Assembly (NCBI GenBank): GCA_947396885.1
Contig: OX377201.1
Span: 10,864,332 to 10,928,331, forward strand
DNA length: 64,000 nt
Source: Heligmosomoides polygyrus polygyrus
Taxonomy: Eukaryota; Nematoda; Chromadorea; Rhabditida; Heligmosomidae
Direction of reading: 5' to 3'
Shown here piece by piece: positions 45,523 through 56,784 of this stretch. The notes beneath the pieces were generated by a model, which did no database searches, was not told the DNA's origin, and saw only the letters and a list, made by a program, of their open reading frames with translations. Position numbers and translations under genes: made by a program. Every line of letters begins with the position of its first letter. The stretch's first letter is position 1.

Positions 45523-46290
45523 TTAGGTTGGAAAAAAATCGTTTCATTTTTTTCAAAGATTTATTACTCCACAACTACAATGTCAAACCAATTGAAATAA
45601 ACTCCATTTTGTTCCACTGCACTTCTCCAAATACTGGGTACTTTTCTATTTCCTCTCGCTTGAAGGACTGCAGTTCTGGACTCGTACCATTGCTGAATCC
45701 AATTTTTGAGGTCCTCACCCGTTTCAAAATATTTCTTTCCAATTTCTTGCTTTAGAGCACGGAAGAGATAGTGGTCGGTAGGGGCGAGGTCAGGGCTATA
45801 CGGTGGATGCGGCATTACCTCCCAGCCCAGTTCCCTTATTGTTTCTCTTGTGAGTCTTGCAACATATGGTTTTGCACTGAGTGTCTGACACGGCATGTGG
45901 AATCCAAGCTCCAAATTTCCATGCAAAGCCAAGACCTCAAAGCAAAGACCGAGGTAGATGGATTCCCACCATCCTCATCATCCTATGAGACATTCCGAAC
46001 TTTTCTGCCAGCTGACGTGTCGTCTGCCTACTATCGGTACGAAGAAGATGGAGTAGTTCAGTGTCGTCCAAATTTGGCCTCTCTGACCTTGCTTTGTCCT
46101 CGAGTGAATAATCCCCCTTTAAAAACTATTCAAACTACTCATAACAGGCGCACTGAGTAGTAGATCCCAAGCCATATATACGGTTAATTTGGTCGGCTGC
46201 ACGACATTCTGTAGATCCTTTAATGAATTCATGAAGAATGCCGTGCCGAAAATGGCCATGAGGTAGATCTGGCATTGAGTCCGGAAGATT
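45523..46290 (-). mobile_element. mariner relic with internal deletion
   Basis: In minus-strand order: N-terminus HFRHGILHEFIKG, INRIYG, then WFEEFLKGDYSLEDKARSER and LAEKFGMSHRM (the two helix-turn-helix regions); a deletion removes the first two catalytic Asp; then ELGWEVMPHPPYSPDLAPTD and YLFRALKQEIGKKYF to EQNGVYFN near 45600. TA plus TTAGGTTGGAAAAAAATCG marks one end (45521-). The other inverted end is not found. Inside presumed intron 1 of Srt-C. Confidence 0.8.
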
Positions 46291-46640
46291 GAATAGATAA
46301 CGAAGTACAAGAAGGGTCTTGACCCGTGTCCGCGTGCGAACGGTAGACAAGTGTGATAGGATTATGAGATCAACAATCAATTCTAGCTAGTATGCTTACA
46401 TGGACAACGGTAAAAAAACTTTCGAAGTGTGAAGAGACTTTTTTCCAATCAAAGACAAGGATGCAGGACGAAGTACGATGAATCTTACCACGAAAATTGA
46501 CCCAGTTACAAGGAAGTAGAAGCCTTGCTTTAGATTGACCGAACCAAGAGCCTGCCACTCAGCTAGTGTTCGCGAACTGCAGTTGTAGTCTTTCTCGTCG
46601 ACTATCCATGGAACGTTCAGGTAGAAGAAATGCATTGCCG

Positions 46641-46648
46641 GCTGTAAA
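46641..46648 (-). other. Possible trans-splice acceptor before Srt-C ATG
   Basis: Minus strand 'attttacag|ccggcaATG', a textbook nematode acceptor six bases before the start. Confidence 0.45.
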
Positions 46649-46915
46649 ATGAACACCAATTATTCTGCAAGAAAACAGCACTGTTCGCTTATGTTATTGC
46701 ATAATTTTCTGGAGCTCTCCAATATAAAATACTGCATATTTTATCATTATGAAAATTGGTATCAGGCAAAAGTCGAGGTATGCCAAATAACTATGAAAAG
46801 CGAACTCATTGGTAATATTGTTGCGCAATCACTTTTGTTTGTCTGTACACTGGCAGTAACAAACTAACAACTAACAAACTTCAATAGTCTCATTAAATAC
46901 CTTGATACGAAAAAT
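46649..46915. other. Upstream of Srt-C exon 1, nothing recognised
   Basis: Candidate promoter region; no motif stands out. Confidence 0.3.
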
Positions 46916-47135
46916 GCTAACAAGGAAAGGTTCCCAACTCATGGTGAGCTTTTGCGATGCTATTTTGAAAGGATGTAGGACCCTGTGAGCGCAGTGCAAA
47001 ACCACAGTCAGTTTTTGCTGAACGCTTTTTTAAAGAACTAAAAAACAGGTGTGAAGACGGGTCCGCAACACTTATCAACCTCTGCAACACAACAAGGTGA
47101 TAGGAGAGTCGCCTCGTAGAAGCACACCGGCGAGC
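46916..47135 (+). repeat. R3 inverted repeat, left arm
   Basis: 'aaggaaaggttcccaactca' through 'cagtttttgctgaacgctttttta' to 'ggtgataggagagtcgcctcg' is found inverted at 51955-52180. The two arms bracket a hAT and may be the ends of one element of about 1.2 kb before that insertion. Confidence 0.7.
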
Positions 47136-47865
47136 TTTTCAGTTCGAGTCCGAGTGCTGCCAGTATTTTTGCACGTATTAGTTTGTTGTTATTACGCTTT
47201 CTCATGATCATAGGAGTCAATTTTAGGTCATCAGTGTTTACAAAATAACAAGGCTGTCGATTTGCGCCTTCATATGTGCTAGTTTTTCAACGATTCATAT
47301 CTTTATCTCCACCATATCATACGGTATCACTAATGATACCGTAATTGCACACAAATACGCTTTTATTGAAAGTAGATGACTGGCATAAAGCAACCAGTTA
47401 CCTTCTTTTACATATTATACATGATATATATGAAATGAAAAAATATAAAATATATTGAAAGTAGGTAACTGGTATAAAATGTTATTCAAAAAAGGTACCT
47501 CTCGTGACTTTTCTTTTCATTGTAGATTATAAGACAGACCTGCCGACAGTTCTGCGCTCCGGTGTTTTGTCCGTGTCAATTATACGCGTGGGTGGCAGCT
47601 GGTTACGTTGATGTTCACCCAGAACCCCTCTCTACACCCACAGATTACGAGTTCAACGAAGAAGAACTGGCCATTCCTTGCCAGGGAGAAGATTCTTCCT
47701 CACTGGCTTATTAAGATGCTGCTTTTGTAAGATGCACAAGGGCTTGTGTTTTACTTGTTTCACAGTTTTTACCAAAGCTGTTGGCTAAAAGGGAAATAAT
47801 AAATATAAGAATTTTAATTTAATAATGTATAAGACTTATTATCGGAGAGATGATATGGTGCATAT

Positions 47866-50800
47866 CAGGGGTGTGCGTTTAACGATTAACGAATTACCGA
47901 TTTACCGATTTACCGGCATTTTTTGTTAAAACTTTTTAACGAAATTTAACGAGGAAAATTTCCGTTAAATTGCATTAACGACATTTTACACTCCATTTTT
48001 GAAATTTTGCTTATCTTTCCTGCAAATGCGCTTTGGACAACTTTTTTGGAATAGTTTTCGCAGTATCGTTGCGAAAGCGAGCAAACCCTCTACTAATTTG
48101 AATAAGTGGAAGTAGGCAGTCAATGTCGTCCTCATATTTCGGGAATCGTTGGCATTTTTCTTGCTCCTGATCAGGGGTGTGCGTAATTACTATTTACGAT
48201 TTACGATTTTACGATTTACGGCGATTTTGGAGGAATATTTTACGATTTACGATTTACGACATTTGGGGTCGTAAATCGTAAATTTTCGTAAATGTGATCT
48301 TTGATCAACAGACACATCTAGCGCGCTCCAGTTTGAGCATACTTAGAATAATTTTTGACAGTAGACCCTCCCGTAGGCGTTCAGAATCTGTGTGTAGAAT
48401 ATTTCATGGTCTTGCTTTCATCAGCTTTTTGAAGTCTAGATGAGTGACACTGCAGAACGGTGCTCGAGCAAGATTGTTCGATTCCTCGGCTGGCCCAACG
48501 AAGGTCTCCTTCAACCATTTCTAGGTAAATTGTTGACAGATTTGCTTACAAAGGACTAACATGTCTTTGAATGGTGCGAGAAAATGCATCACGAATGCTG
48601 AAACGGCATTAAAATACCGTGAAGGTCAAATGTAGGAAAGTGAGTCCTGCATGGTGCATCTCGAGTCAACGATCGCTATCTTGTGATGAATCCGTGGAAA
48701 TGCGGAAATTCCTCAAGGAGCTGCGCAAAGCCAGCTCTGGTACGCTCCGAAATTTAATTTCGATTGAAAGGCATTACTCCGCGATCATTCAAAAATTCGC
48801 GTATAACTTGCATACCGTCGATGATGTCACAGTTTAAAGAAAGGGTGCAAAATAGTTATTAAGCCTTTGCATATTTCATGAATCTCTGCTGCGGTTCAAT
48901 GCTATGAGCAGTTTGAAGTAGGAAACCCCCCACCCATTTCAATTTTTATTTTTTGTCAAAGCCTCTGCGCAAAACGGCTCAGGGGTCACCTTGTACTGAG
49001 TGGTTATCCGCCTTGATGGGAATGCATATTGAATCCAAATTAGCCTGTTATACTTCGTTATACGCCGACGCGTCGCCGTATTATAACATAGGCCTTGCGT
49101 AAAATTTTTAGTTTCGCACAACGCAAAACGTTGTGTGGGGCTGCCCTACACTGTGACCTTTTCGGGGGCACTCTGTATTTAAAGGTCATTATATAATAGA
49201 TTGTAGTAGCACTTTTAGTACCAAAGCTTATCTAGACCATTGGAGATTGCCATTTTTTCAATTTCTTCGTTCGCACTCCCTTTATTTTTGGTTCAGCGCG
49301 GCTAGTGGTGCCAAGTATCGTCTGGCTTTATGCTTTTTGCAACATTTGCACTTTAATTTTTATCAGGAAATCAGCTTTGACATCGAGTCACAACGAGTGG
49401 TATTTGCTTAATTTAGAGGTGGCAAAATGTCGAAAAGATAGGATACAGTACCGGGTTCGTACGTTAGGTGTCTCACTGACCACGCCGCCCCCCCCCCATT
49501 ACTGTAGCGTGGCGGGTTGTTGAGCCCTCCTCGGATAAGGTATAGCGGATAAACAGGACAGACTATGCACCGCGAAGCAGACTTTCTGTAATTGAAGAGT
49601 GAAGACTTTACTCGTTTTTTGCCCTTCTTTCTCGTTTTTAATTTTCATATGCTTTGGGAAGCTGAGTGACTCCTGCTAAGCCTTATCCTTATAATACACA
49701 TTAACGAAGGCAATAAATTTCGTACTAACCACATCCATATGCAAGTAAGGACTGCGCTCAACTAGCAAACTATGAAAAAAGCGAAGGAAAATAGCCTGAG
49801 CGAAACCTATGAAACCGTCGAAGAGTAAGGAAATGTAGAAAATCAAGGAGGGCAGCATGTGGTCGGACCCTGAACTTGCACAAAAGAAATGAGGAAATGC
49901 GAGTTCTGCTCAACTCGCCTAATTTCGTAGTGAAATCTCGTCAGAGGCGGGCGCGGAACCCGGTCAGCCTACGGTAACCGAGCGCGTCGCTTCGCCTCCT
50001 ACAGTAGTGGAAGGTGCCTAACGTAACGCACTCTATGTTGAATCTCAGGACAAAAATTTGAAGCTACATGCTATAGAACCTTTTGTGATGAGCTAAATAT
50101 TTTATGTGGTCGCTTGTGATTTTCTTATTCACAAGGTTAACCAATAAGCAAGAATTTTCTTTACTGAAAGCCATGATTCAATTTATATACTGAAAAAGAG
50201 CGAAGGTGTTTGTTTGGTATGAAGCACAAAAACAATGTCTCTTGCAAACATGGTGGCGTAATGCAGAGACCGTTTTTTCTGAGACCAACTTTGAAGCTCT
50301 AGTCTAGTTACGATTTACAGTTTACGATTTACGATTTACGGCTGTTTTGTCGTAGTTACGATTTACGATTTACGAAATTTCGGATTTCATTTACGCACAC
50401 CCCTGCTCCTGACCAACTTGTTTGTCTGCGCCTCCACTTTTCTCTGCCGTAGTTTCGCGTTTTTGGACTTCCTTGGCCATTTTTGGCGTTCGTTGCTACA
50501 TATTAGTTTTTCAAACTTAATAGTGGTAAATTTTTTCACCGTTTTTTGTGATACTTGCTTGCAGGTGATTTTGAGAGGGCATAAAAACGAGATGAAAACG
50601 TTTCGAAACACAAATAGTGCGTGACAAAAAGGATGAGAAGCCAGCCACGGATAAAAAGGCTCTTTTCTCCTTCTACGCAAGATTTCTGAAGATGGAACTT
50701 GTTCTTCGTAGAGAATCAGGTGATGATTTAGGAGATTACATCAAGGCAACATTGGACACCGCCTGATAAGTAGCTAGTACTGTCATTGCTCCGTGTTTAT

Positions 50801-51924
50801 GTAATTTCGTCCCACGCTGTCAATGATTTGGCTCAACCTTTTCGTCTCTTAGAGGGCTCTCGTAGCAGTTTTCTTTTGGAAAAGCATAGTGAGTATGTAC
50901 GGGAAATAGTGAACAAATTCACATAAAAGGAATACAATAAAATAGAAAAGAGAAAGAGATGACATTCTTCGTCAAGTATTATATATGAGGTTTGTATAAA
51001 AACTGCTACTTTAAGTGGTCTATTGCATAAAGATTTTTCCAAGGTTTTTCGAAAAAGGTATATCTTTGCAGGTGCAGGCTTGGCTGTAGCATGTTCCCTT
51101 GTGTCTGCGGATTCTTTCGCCTAATTTGCGAACTTACTGTAACACCTCTTCAATACCAAATGTACTCTACAAGAATAACATGAAATTGAGAAAGCCAAAG
51201 CACCTTCAAATCTCAAGCAAATGTGCTGTACAGTATGGCACCAGGTGCTTCAATAATACAATCAGAGCAGTCAATTTCTGGAAAGTCGTAAAAGAGTGAT
51301 AGATAGTAGTTCTATTCTATTCGGAGAAGGAGGAAAAGGACAAGGTAGAACACTGCCAATATAGGACGACACCCTTATAGATACGCGTGTTCCAGATGTA
51401 TTTCCTTTAGAAGGCAGAGGCTTAACAATTGAAAAGCGTTACTTGGGTGGCAAAGACAAATATACTCAATGCAGTAGAATTCGACTCGATTAAATTTTGG
51501 TCAACGGTCCGTGGCCGTTTATTTGATTCTCTGCTGTCGTCTGCAGTAAGAACAGAACCTTTTGGGACAAGAGGACCATTCTGTAAAACAGACAGTTCTA
51601 TGGACTTCGTAAATATCTTCCAAAGACGAACTGTACCAATGAATTTGGGATCTATCCTAGGGAACTGGCACTTTTGGGTTGCCCCACTCCGACTAGGATA
51701 AATCCCTAATTCTCTGTAGACATGTAATATTGCCATGTATATGGAGTCGAAAAATCAATAAAGCAAAGATCTGGATTTTTACGTATTAAAATCTAGCCAA
51801 ACTGACTACAGTTAAGGGAAATTTTATTTAACGAGTTTACCGAATTTACCGATTTTAACGGAAAAATTTTTCGTTAAAAAATGGTCGTTAAAAATTTACC
51901 GAAAAAAATTTACGCACACCCCTG
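47866..51924. mobile_element. Outer hAT-type element, 4.06 kb
   Basis: Ends CAGGGGTGTGCG and, reversed, CAGGGGTGTGCGTAAA; target duplication GTGCATAT (47858-47865) and GTGCAGAT (51925-51932). The subterminal regions repeat 'ttaccgattt' and 'cgttaaa' motifs. A second hAT (48172-50405) is nested inside. No transposase frame is recognised; ORF 51099-51299 ends like a LINE RT tail and may be another insertion. Confidence 0.75.
48172..50405. mobile_element. Inner hAT-type element, 2.23 kb, nested
   Basis: Ends CAGGGGTGTGCGTAA on both sides (inverted); target duplication CTCCTGAT (48164-48171) and CTCCTGAC (50406-50413). The subterminal regions are arrays of 'tttacgatttacga'. No transposase is recognised; the ORFs at 48619-48837 and 49305-49523 are unidentified. 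A fragment of the same array occurs near 57565-57600. Confidence 0.75.
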
Positions 51925-51954
51925 GTGCAGATATGAGCAGTTGAAAAACCCACC

Positions 51955-52180
51955 TATGAGAGCCCGCCAGTGTGCTCCTACGAGGCGACTCTCCTATCAC
52001 CGTGGGGTTTCATAGAGATTGATGAGTGTTGCGCACACGTCTTCACACCTATTTTTCAGGTCTTTAAAAAAGCGTTCAGCAAAAACTGATTGTGGATTTG
52101 GACTCCGCAAGGCCCTACATCCGGGCAAAACAGCATCGCAAAATGTCACCATGAGTTGGGAACCTTTCCTTGTAAGATCT
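51955..52180 (-). repeat. R3 inverted repeat, right arm
   Basis: Reverse complement of 46916-47135 with moderate divergence. Confidence 0.7.
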
Positions 52181-53454
52181 GCAGAGCGCTAGGACAATAC
52201 AACGACACATGCGCGTGTTGACATGGAACAAACAGCATCCGTGTCTTGCATCTCATTCTTTAAGTTTTTCCTATTCGCTGTGTTACCGTTTAAGGTTTAA
52301 ATGAAAAAATAATTTTTAGCTGAAAAGCCAAAAATGACTCTCAATCTTCTCTAGATCAAAGCAAAAAATTACTCTTATGAACGCAACTTTTACGCATCGC
52401 TGAAACACAATCTCATTAAAATGCACAATTTTTATCTTCCAGGCATCTAATTGTAAACTCCATACTCAATCTCAAGATTCAAGGTACAAGTCGATGATCT
52501 GCATTAGCTACTCACTGCTAAACAAAAACTTGGTCACAAAGTTTGAAAACCAGAGTAGAAAACTTTCAGGATGTTGGAAACGCAATTGTTATCACTACTA
52601 TGCTCTCAATTCAATGTTATTAGTTTCTACAGTTTTGTACATGGACGGGGATGTAACTAATGGTAAGGGTACATGGCGCACTTAAATCATAACTATACCA
52701 TCCTAGGAATTTTGGCCGCAGCGAGGAGGGACAATTACACAAAATCAAAACATTTAAACCAGAGATACAATTTCCATCAAACAAATGGTTAGCTCCAGTA
52801 CTAACGCCAACGAACGAATAAAATGTGTGCAATAGAAATGCAAAGACACGCGCTGGAAACAGAGGCATAGCATGGCTCTAGTTTTGACACTTTATTCGTA
52901 AGTGAATAAGTTTTTTAAACTCAGAGACAGGCTGAGAATACGATATGTCTACGATGGAGCAATGTTTTTTTCGCAGCCAAGTAGGGTTTGTAGTTATAGG
53001 CAGATTGTTTGTTGCAAAAACAGCTCAACGTCAAGGCTGATGTAACTCTTTGAACTTCGCTAGTCTACGAGTTCGAACTTGACGCTTTCAAAAATGCAGT
53101 TTTAAAATGCTCAACAATAACGGACGATCGATTTTATCAAATATTTCGTTGTTTCTTGATAAATTCTAAATCGCAATACATACACGACATTTTCCGCCTT
53201 CCATTACTACTAGCCTTGGAAATAAAGATGGAATAACCACTGAAAAGTGTTCACCCCAGTAACATCACCACACAGCTTTTTTAATCGTTCTTTCATAACG
53301 TTGATTGGAAACTTGAAGTAAATATTCGGTGCGATTTGATAGTGGACCCAGAGTGAAGAAGTACAACAACTCCCGAGGCGCAATCGGGATTACTTTTTCC
53401 CTTAGGAGAAATTTCATTGCGAATGGGTGAATGTTAGAGGATCTCCTACTCATT
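52181..53454. other. No gene recognised
   Basis: AT-rich sequence with no recognised exon or element ends. Confidence 0.3.
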
Positions 53455-54065
53455 TAACGCAATCTAGGTTTGTGTCTACAAAACAGGTTGATCTATGGGT
53501 TTCAAACAGACATCAAATTTTGTCCAAAAACGCTTGCGTACGGTATGTCCGAGATCAGCATCTATTTTACGAATTACGAAACATTTGTATCGAAGAAGAA
53601 CATAGAAGAACATGGACATAGAATTAGGAAAAATCAGCTAACTTTGCTCCATGAACATGCAGGAAGGGTTTATGGTTTTCAAGAAGCTTCAAGCTCTCAC
53701 TTGGCAGAAGGTTCTTAAAAGGAGGGGGCTTGAACTGCTTCATATTTGATACAAAGTCAGTCCTTCCGCAACTGAATCCCTTTTCCTTGGACGCTTTCTG
53801 AACTATCGTAGCCGAGACAGCGTTTTATACCTGGCAATCATCGAAGATCTGAGAATAGGGTTGCACAATTCATCGACCTTCCGGGTAGGGTTGCGTAGTC
53901 ATACCATTCCACTTGTGAAACCATTGGCGCTGCTGGTAAACCCACGCCCATCCCAGGATTACTTATTCGTGAGTTACAAAGAGCATTTAGTTCACTTTGA
54001 CTGTAATTGTTACAGTCCATCCTTACAAGGCAGCCTAACAGACTGCTACTTTACTCCTTAAGGTG
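53455..54065 (+). repeat. R4 inverted repeat, left arm (unclassified mobile element)
   Basis: Found inverted at 58745-59340: 'catgaacatgcaggaagggttt', 'gttttatacctggcaatcatcgaag' and 'cccatcccagg' correspond. Both arms can translate a shared piece (RFVSxK...LWVSNRH), suggesting a decayed coding element. The family is not identified. Confidence 0.6.
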
Positions 54066-54158
54066 GTGCTTTGAAAATCTCCAGACATTTGGTGTCATGT
54101 TTCAAAAAAGCCGGCTGATACATTGTGCGTTTCGCATTATAATTAATCTTACTAAATA

Positions 54159-55033
54159 CCAGGCTGTCCAATAGTTCCTGTCCGAAAATTTTCAAAATTC
54201 TATAATTTTTCTTAGAAGTGTTGTAATATCAGGCAAGTGTAAAAACCTTCTAGAAGGTTCTCCAGAGTTCCATGCTAGGGGTATATAAGGCGCAGTCGCC
54301 GCGTCTAACTACCAGTACAAGCTAAAATGGACCAAGGCCGAATTCGCACGTTCGTGTACTACGAGTGGCTGCTGGGCAACGACACGGGCACCGCGGTCGC
54401 CAACATCTGCAGAGCGTGCAATGAGGATGCAGTGTCCCAACGCACGGTCAGGCGCTGGTTCAATCGTTTCGAGAGCGGCGACACGAGCCTCAAGGACAGG
54501 GAGCACAGCGGGAGGACTTCTACGGTGGATGATGACGAAGTGCTGTACTTCGAGCTCCTCCCGCAAGGCAGGACGGTCACCGCCTCTATCTACACCGATC
54601 AGCTCGAGAAACTAGCCGCCGCCATCCGAGAAAAGCGTCTCCAACGGGCCTCGGTCCACCTGCTGCACGACAACGCGCGCCCCCACGTGGCGAAGGAGAC
54701 CCAGCAGACATTGGTGACGCTCGGCTGGGAGACGGTTGCCCATCCACCGTATTCCCCGGACCTCGCCCCTCCGACTACCTCTTGTTCCGCTGAAGCACCA
54801 TTTGGCCGGAAGAAAATTCACCAACTACGACAACCTCAAATACGACATCGCGGACTTCTTCGAGTCGCAGCCCCCGGAGTTCTGGGCGAAGGGCATCGGC
54901 GACCTGCTCAATCGATGTGCCATTTTTGTGGATAACTGTGGTGACTATATTGTTGATTAGACTTGTTTTTCAATAAAGTTGAAAAAAATTAAAAATGGTG
55001 AAATTTTCGGACAAGAATTATTGGACAGCCTCG
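54159..55033 (+). mobile_element. mariner with internal deletion, 875 bp
   Basis: Inverted ends CCAGGCTGTCCAATAGTTCC and CGAGGCTGTCCAATAATTCT, TA at 54157-54158 and 55034-55035. The frame from 54327 starts MDQGRIRTFVYYEWLLGND, has a helix-turn-helix (VSQRTVRRWFNRFESGDTSL), jumps from VDDDE straight to VLYFELLPQG, thereby losing the first catalytic Asp, keeps HLLHDNARPHVA (second) and PYSPDLAP, then shifts frame. Non-autonomous, but relatively well preserved and GC-richer than its surroundings. Confidence 0.85.
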
Positions 55034-55039
55034 TATGAT

Positions 55040-56770
55040 TCGGCTAATGTCACGTGTCCGTCGCCGAAGAGCGGTCCTAAGCCAGTGGATGCCTTCGACG
55101 AAGCGACGTATGTCAGCCGGCCTTTCTTTGAGCATAACCATGGGCGACTGCTGGCGAACTTATCACCTTGGCAAGCGCCGAGCGCCGGGAATCAAAAGAC
55201 GAACAGAAGATGTCCCCTAACGTGCATAGAAATTTAGAAGAGTAAGGAAGATCAGTAATGAGAGACCGGTAAGGGGAGAACAGAATGGGAAACCAGAAAG
55301 TTGGGACGAGTGAAGGGAGACCACGAAGATTGAAGCACAAGGGAAGAAACAGCATTTTCTCCCAGCATCGTCCAACGTGTGTTGCATGAGGAAGACGTGC
55401 CGCAGACGTCGTCCAACGGGAGTCGGGATTCCGTAGAATAAGGGGCACCAGTGAGGGGAACCAGTAAGGCCCCTGTTATACTCCCGCGGGAGCTTCCGCG
55501 GATGGGCGGAAATCGCGTCGAGACCCCGCGCCGGGCCACTCGTCGCGGCCCGCCACTTCCGCCGTCCGCGGATTGCCGCCGACGGTCGACGAGGGGGGTG
55601 TTATACTTCCCGCCCGCGGGAGGGCAACCGTCCACGATGCAGTGCACCGCGGAAGGCTGTCGTCTCATGGAGTTCGGCGCGGGAAACGCGCTCCAATGCT
55701 ACGCTAGCCGTCCCGGGACGACGACGACCGTCGGCGGTGCACCTTCCTTCCGCGGAAGTCCCGCGGATGCTCCCGCGGGAGTATAACATAGGCCTAAGGG
55801 AGGAACAGTGAAGGAGGAACCACTAAAGAAGGTTGGCGCAGGGGAGTTGGGAGGGGGCAGTCCAAGAGCTTCGACGTCCTTCAGCGTAGCAGTCAGATAT
55901 GGTGACGTGGAATTTTTCATTCTACACGAACTAACGCGTACGTGCAAATTGTAACTAGAGGGGCCTAGGTGAAAAGGCACGTCTCGCGTGAACTAATCGG
56001 TTAACGTCCTACATGGTGGAAACACTACGACACGTCGTACTTTCATCAGCACTGATAGGCTGCCTCCCCCGACTCGCGCTGCGCCGTGAGGTTTTCTATA
56101 ACTATGGTACAGCGTGTGTCCGGGTGCAGAAGACGTGTCGTGGACGTTGCGACAACGTCGTGACGCATTCGTTGGGACGCACCAAATGTATCACGGACGT
56201 TATGCAACATGTGTCCAAGCACTGAAGACGTGGCACATCAAACTTTGCGCAGCATGCGTTGGATATTCAGATGCCTTTCAAGGTCATCTGAAAATCCAAC
56301 CTTCGTGTAACGAGCGTGCGCGTACTTGATTATTCTCATTCTGGTATATGGGTAATGTGGGAGGGAAGGAGAGAATGACTACAGGAACTGGGGAGTATAA
56401 CTGCCGTCGGTACAGTAAACGATATAATATCGCCCACCGGTCAACCACTACCGCTTGATTTTATTTACGTTTCTCGATTGGCACCCTCACGATCTGTTTC
56501 TAGCCACGAGGGAAACGTATACTTCGGAGAGTAAATCCCGTTCATGCGATAGAGGGTGGACAGACTTCCAATGAGCACTTTTGAAGATTTCATGCCACAT
56601 AGTATCTCTCCATAGTAAAACCAGTCTTTTTTACCGCAATGAAAGTAAGGAGGCCTAAGGAAAAAAGAAGACGTTCGCGGCGTTCTATTCTCGGGGGTTG
56701 GGGACCAGATGTTTGGCGAAAGATAGATCACTGAACGTCTGGGGTTTTCTAGCACAAACGTTTTTATTCA
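55040..56770. repeat. R1 repeat family, second copy (right arm only)
   Basis: 'atgtcagccgg', 'aaccatgggcgactgctggcg', 'gtccaacg...gggattccg', 'gatctgtttctagccac', 'gttctattctcggggg' and 'ccagatgtttgg' occur in the same order as at 21300-22960. It lacks the palindromic left arm and the Tc1-like insertion, but contains a GC-rich MITE (55474-55788). Confidence 0.6.
55474..55788. mobile_element. GC-rich MITE, about 315 bp
   Basis: The ends TGTTATACTCCCGCGGGAGC are exactly inverted. The interior is strongly GC-rich with many CCGCGG motifs, unlike the surrounding DNA. No target duplication was identified. The ORFs reading through it are by-products of its composition. Confidence 0.65.
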
Positions 56771-56784
56771 GAATTTTGTGTTCT

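Larger units (their letters stand above)
26683..46635 (-). pseudogene. Srt-C: class T-like receptor, exon 7 split by a transposon
   Basis: Exons on the minus strand are 46635-46489, 30460-30320, 30266-30206, 30135-30037, 29974-29838, 29267-29121, 28774-28719 joined to 27399-27326 (exon 7, interrupted), and 26855-26683. The lengths match Srt-A exon for exon (147, 141, 61, 99, 137, 147, 130, 173) and the phases agree. Diagnostic pieces are YNCSSRTLAEW, LLHIPCYRLMFFNGFLDI, AINRIVEM, SHVYIWMAISVAV, WQLSHG and VYMVVNKRIRAEV. Apart from the insertion I see no frameshift or premature stop. Either the gene is recently dead or another allele lacks the element. Exon 1 lies 16 kb upstream across mobile DNA and could belong to another lost copy; its match in length, strand and phase favours this gene. 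Confidence 0.75.

Noticed and set aside
46119..46380. Hydrophobic minus-strand ORFs that first looked like a receptor TM6-TM7 exon
   Set aside because: In the neighbouring frame the same DNA gives HFRHGILHEFIKG and INRIYG followed by WFEEFLKGDYSLED, a mariner transposase N-terminus.
55451..55786. GC-rich overlapping ORFs on both strands
   Set aside because: They follow the composition of a GC-rich MITE with inverted ends; no start context or motif.
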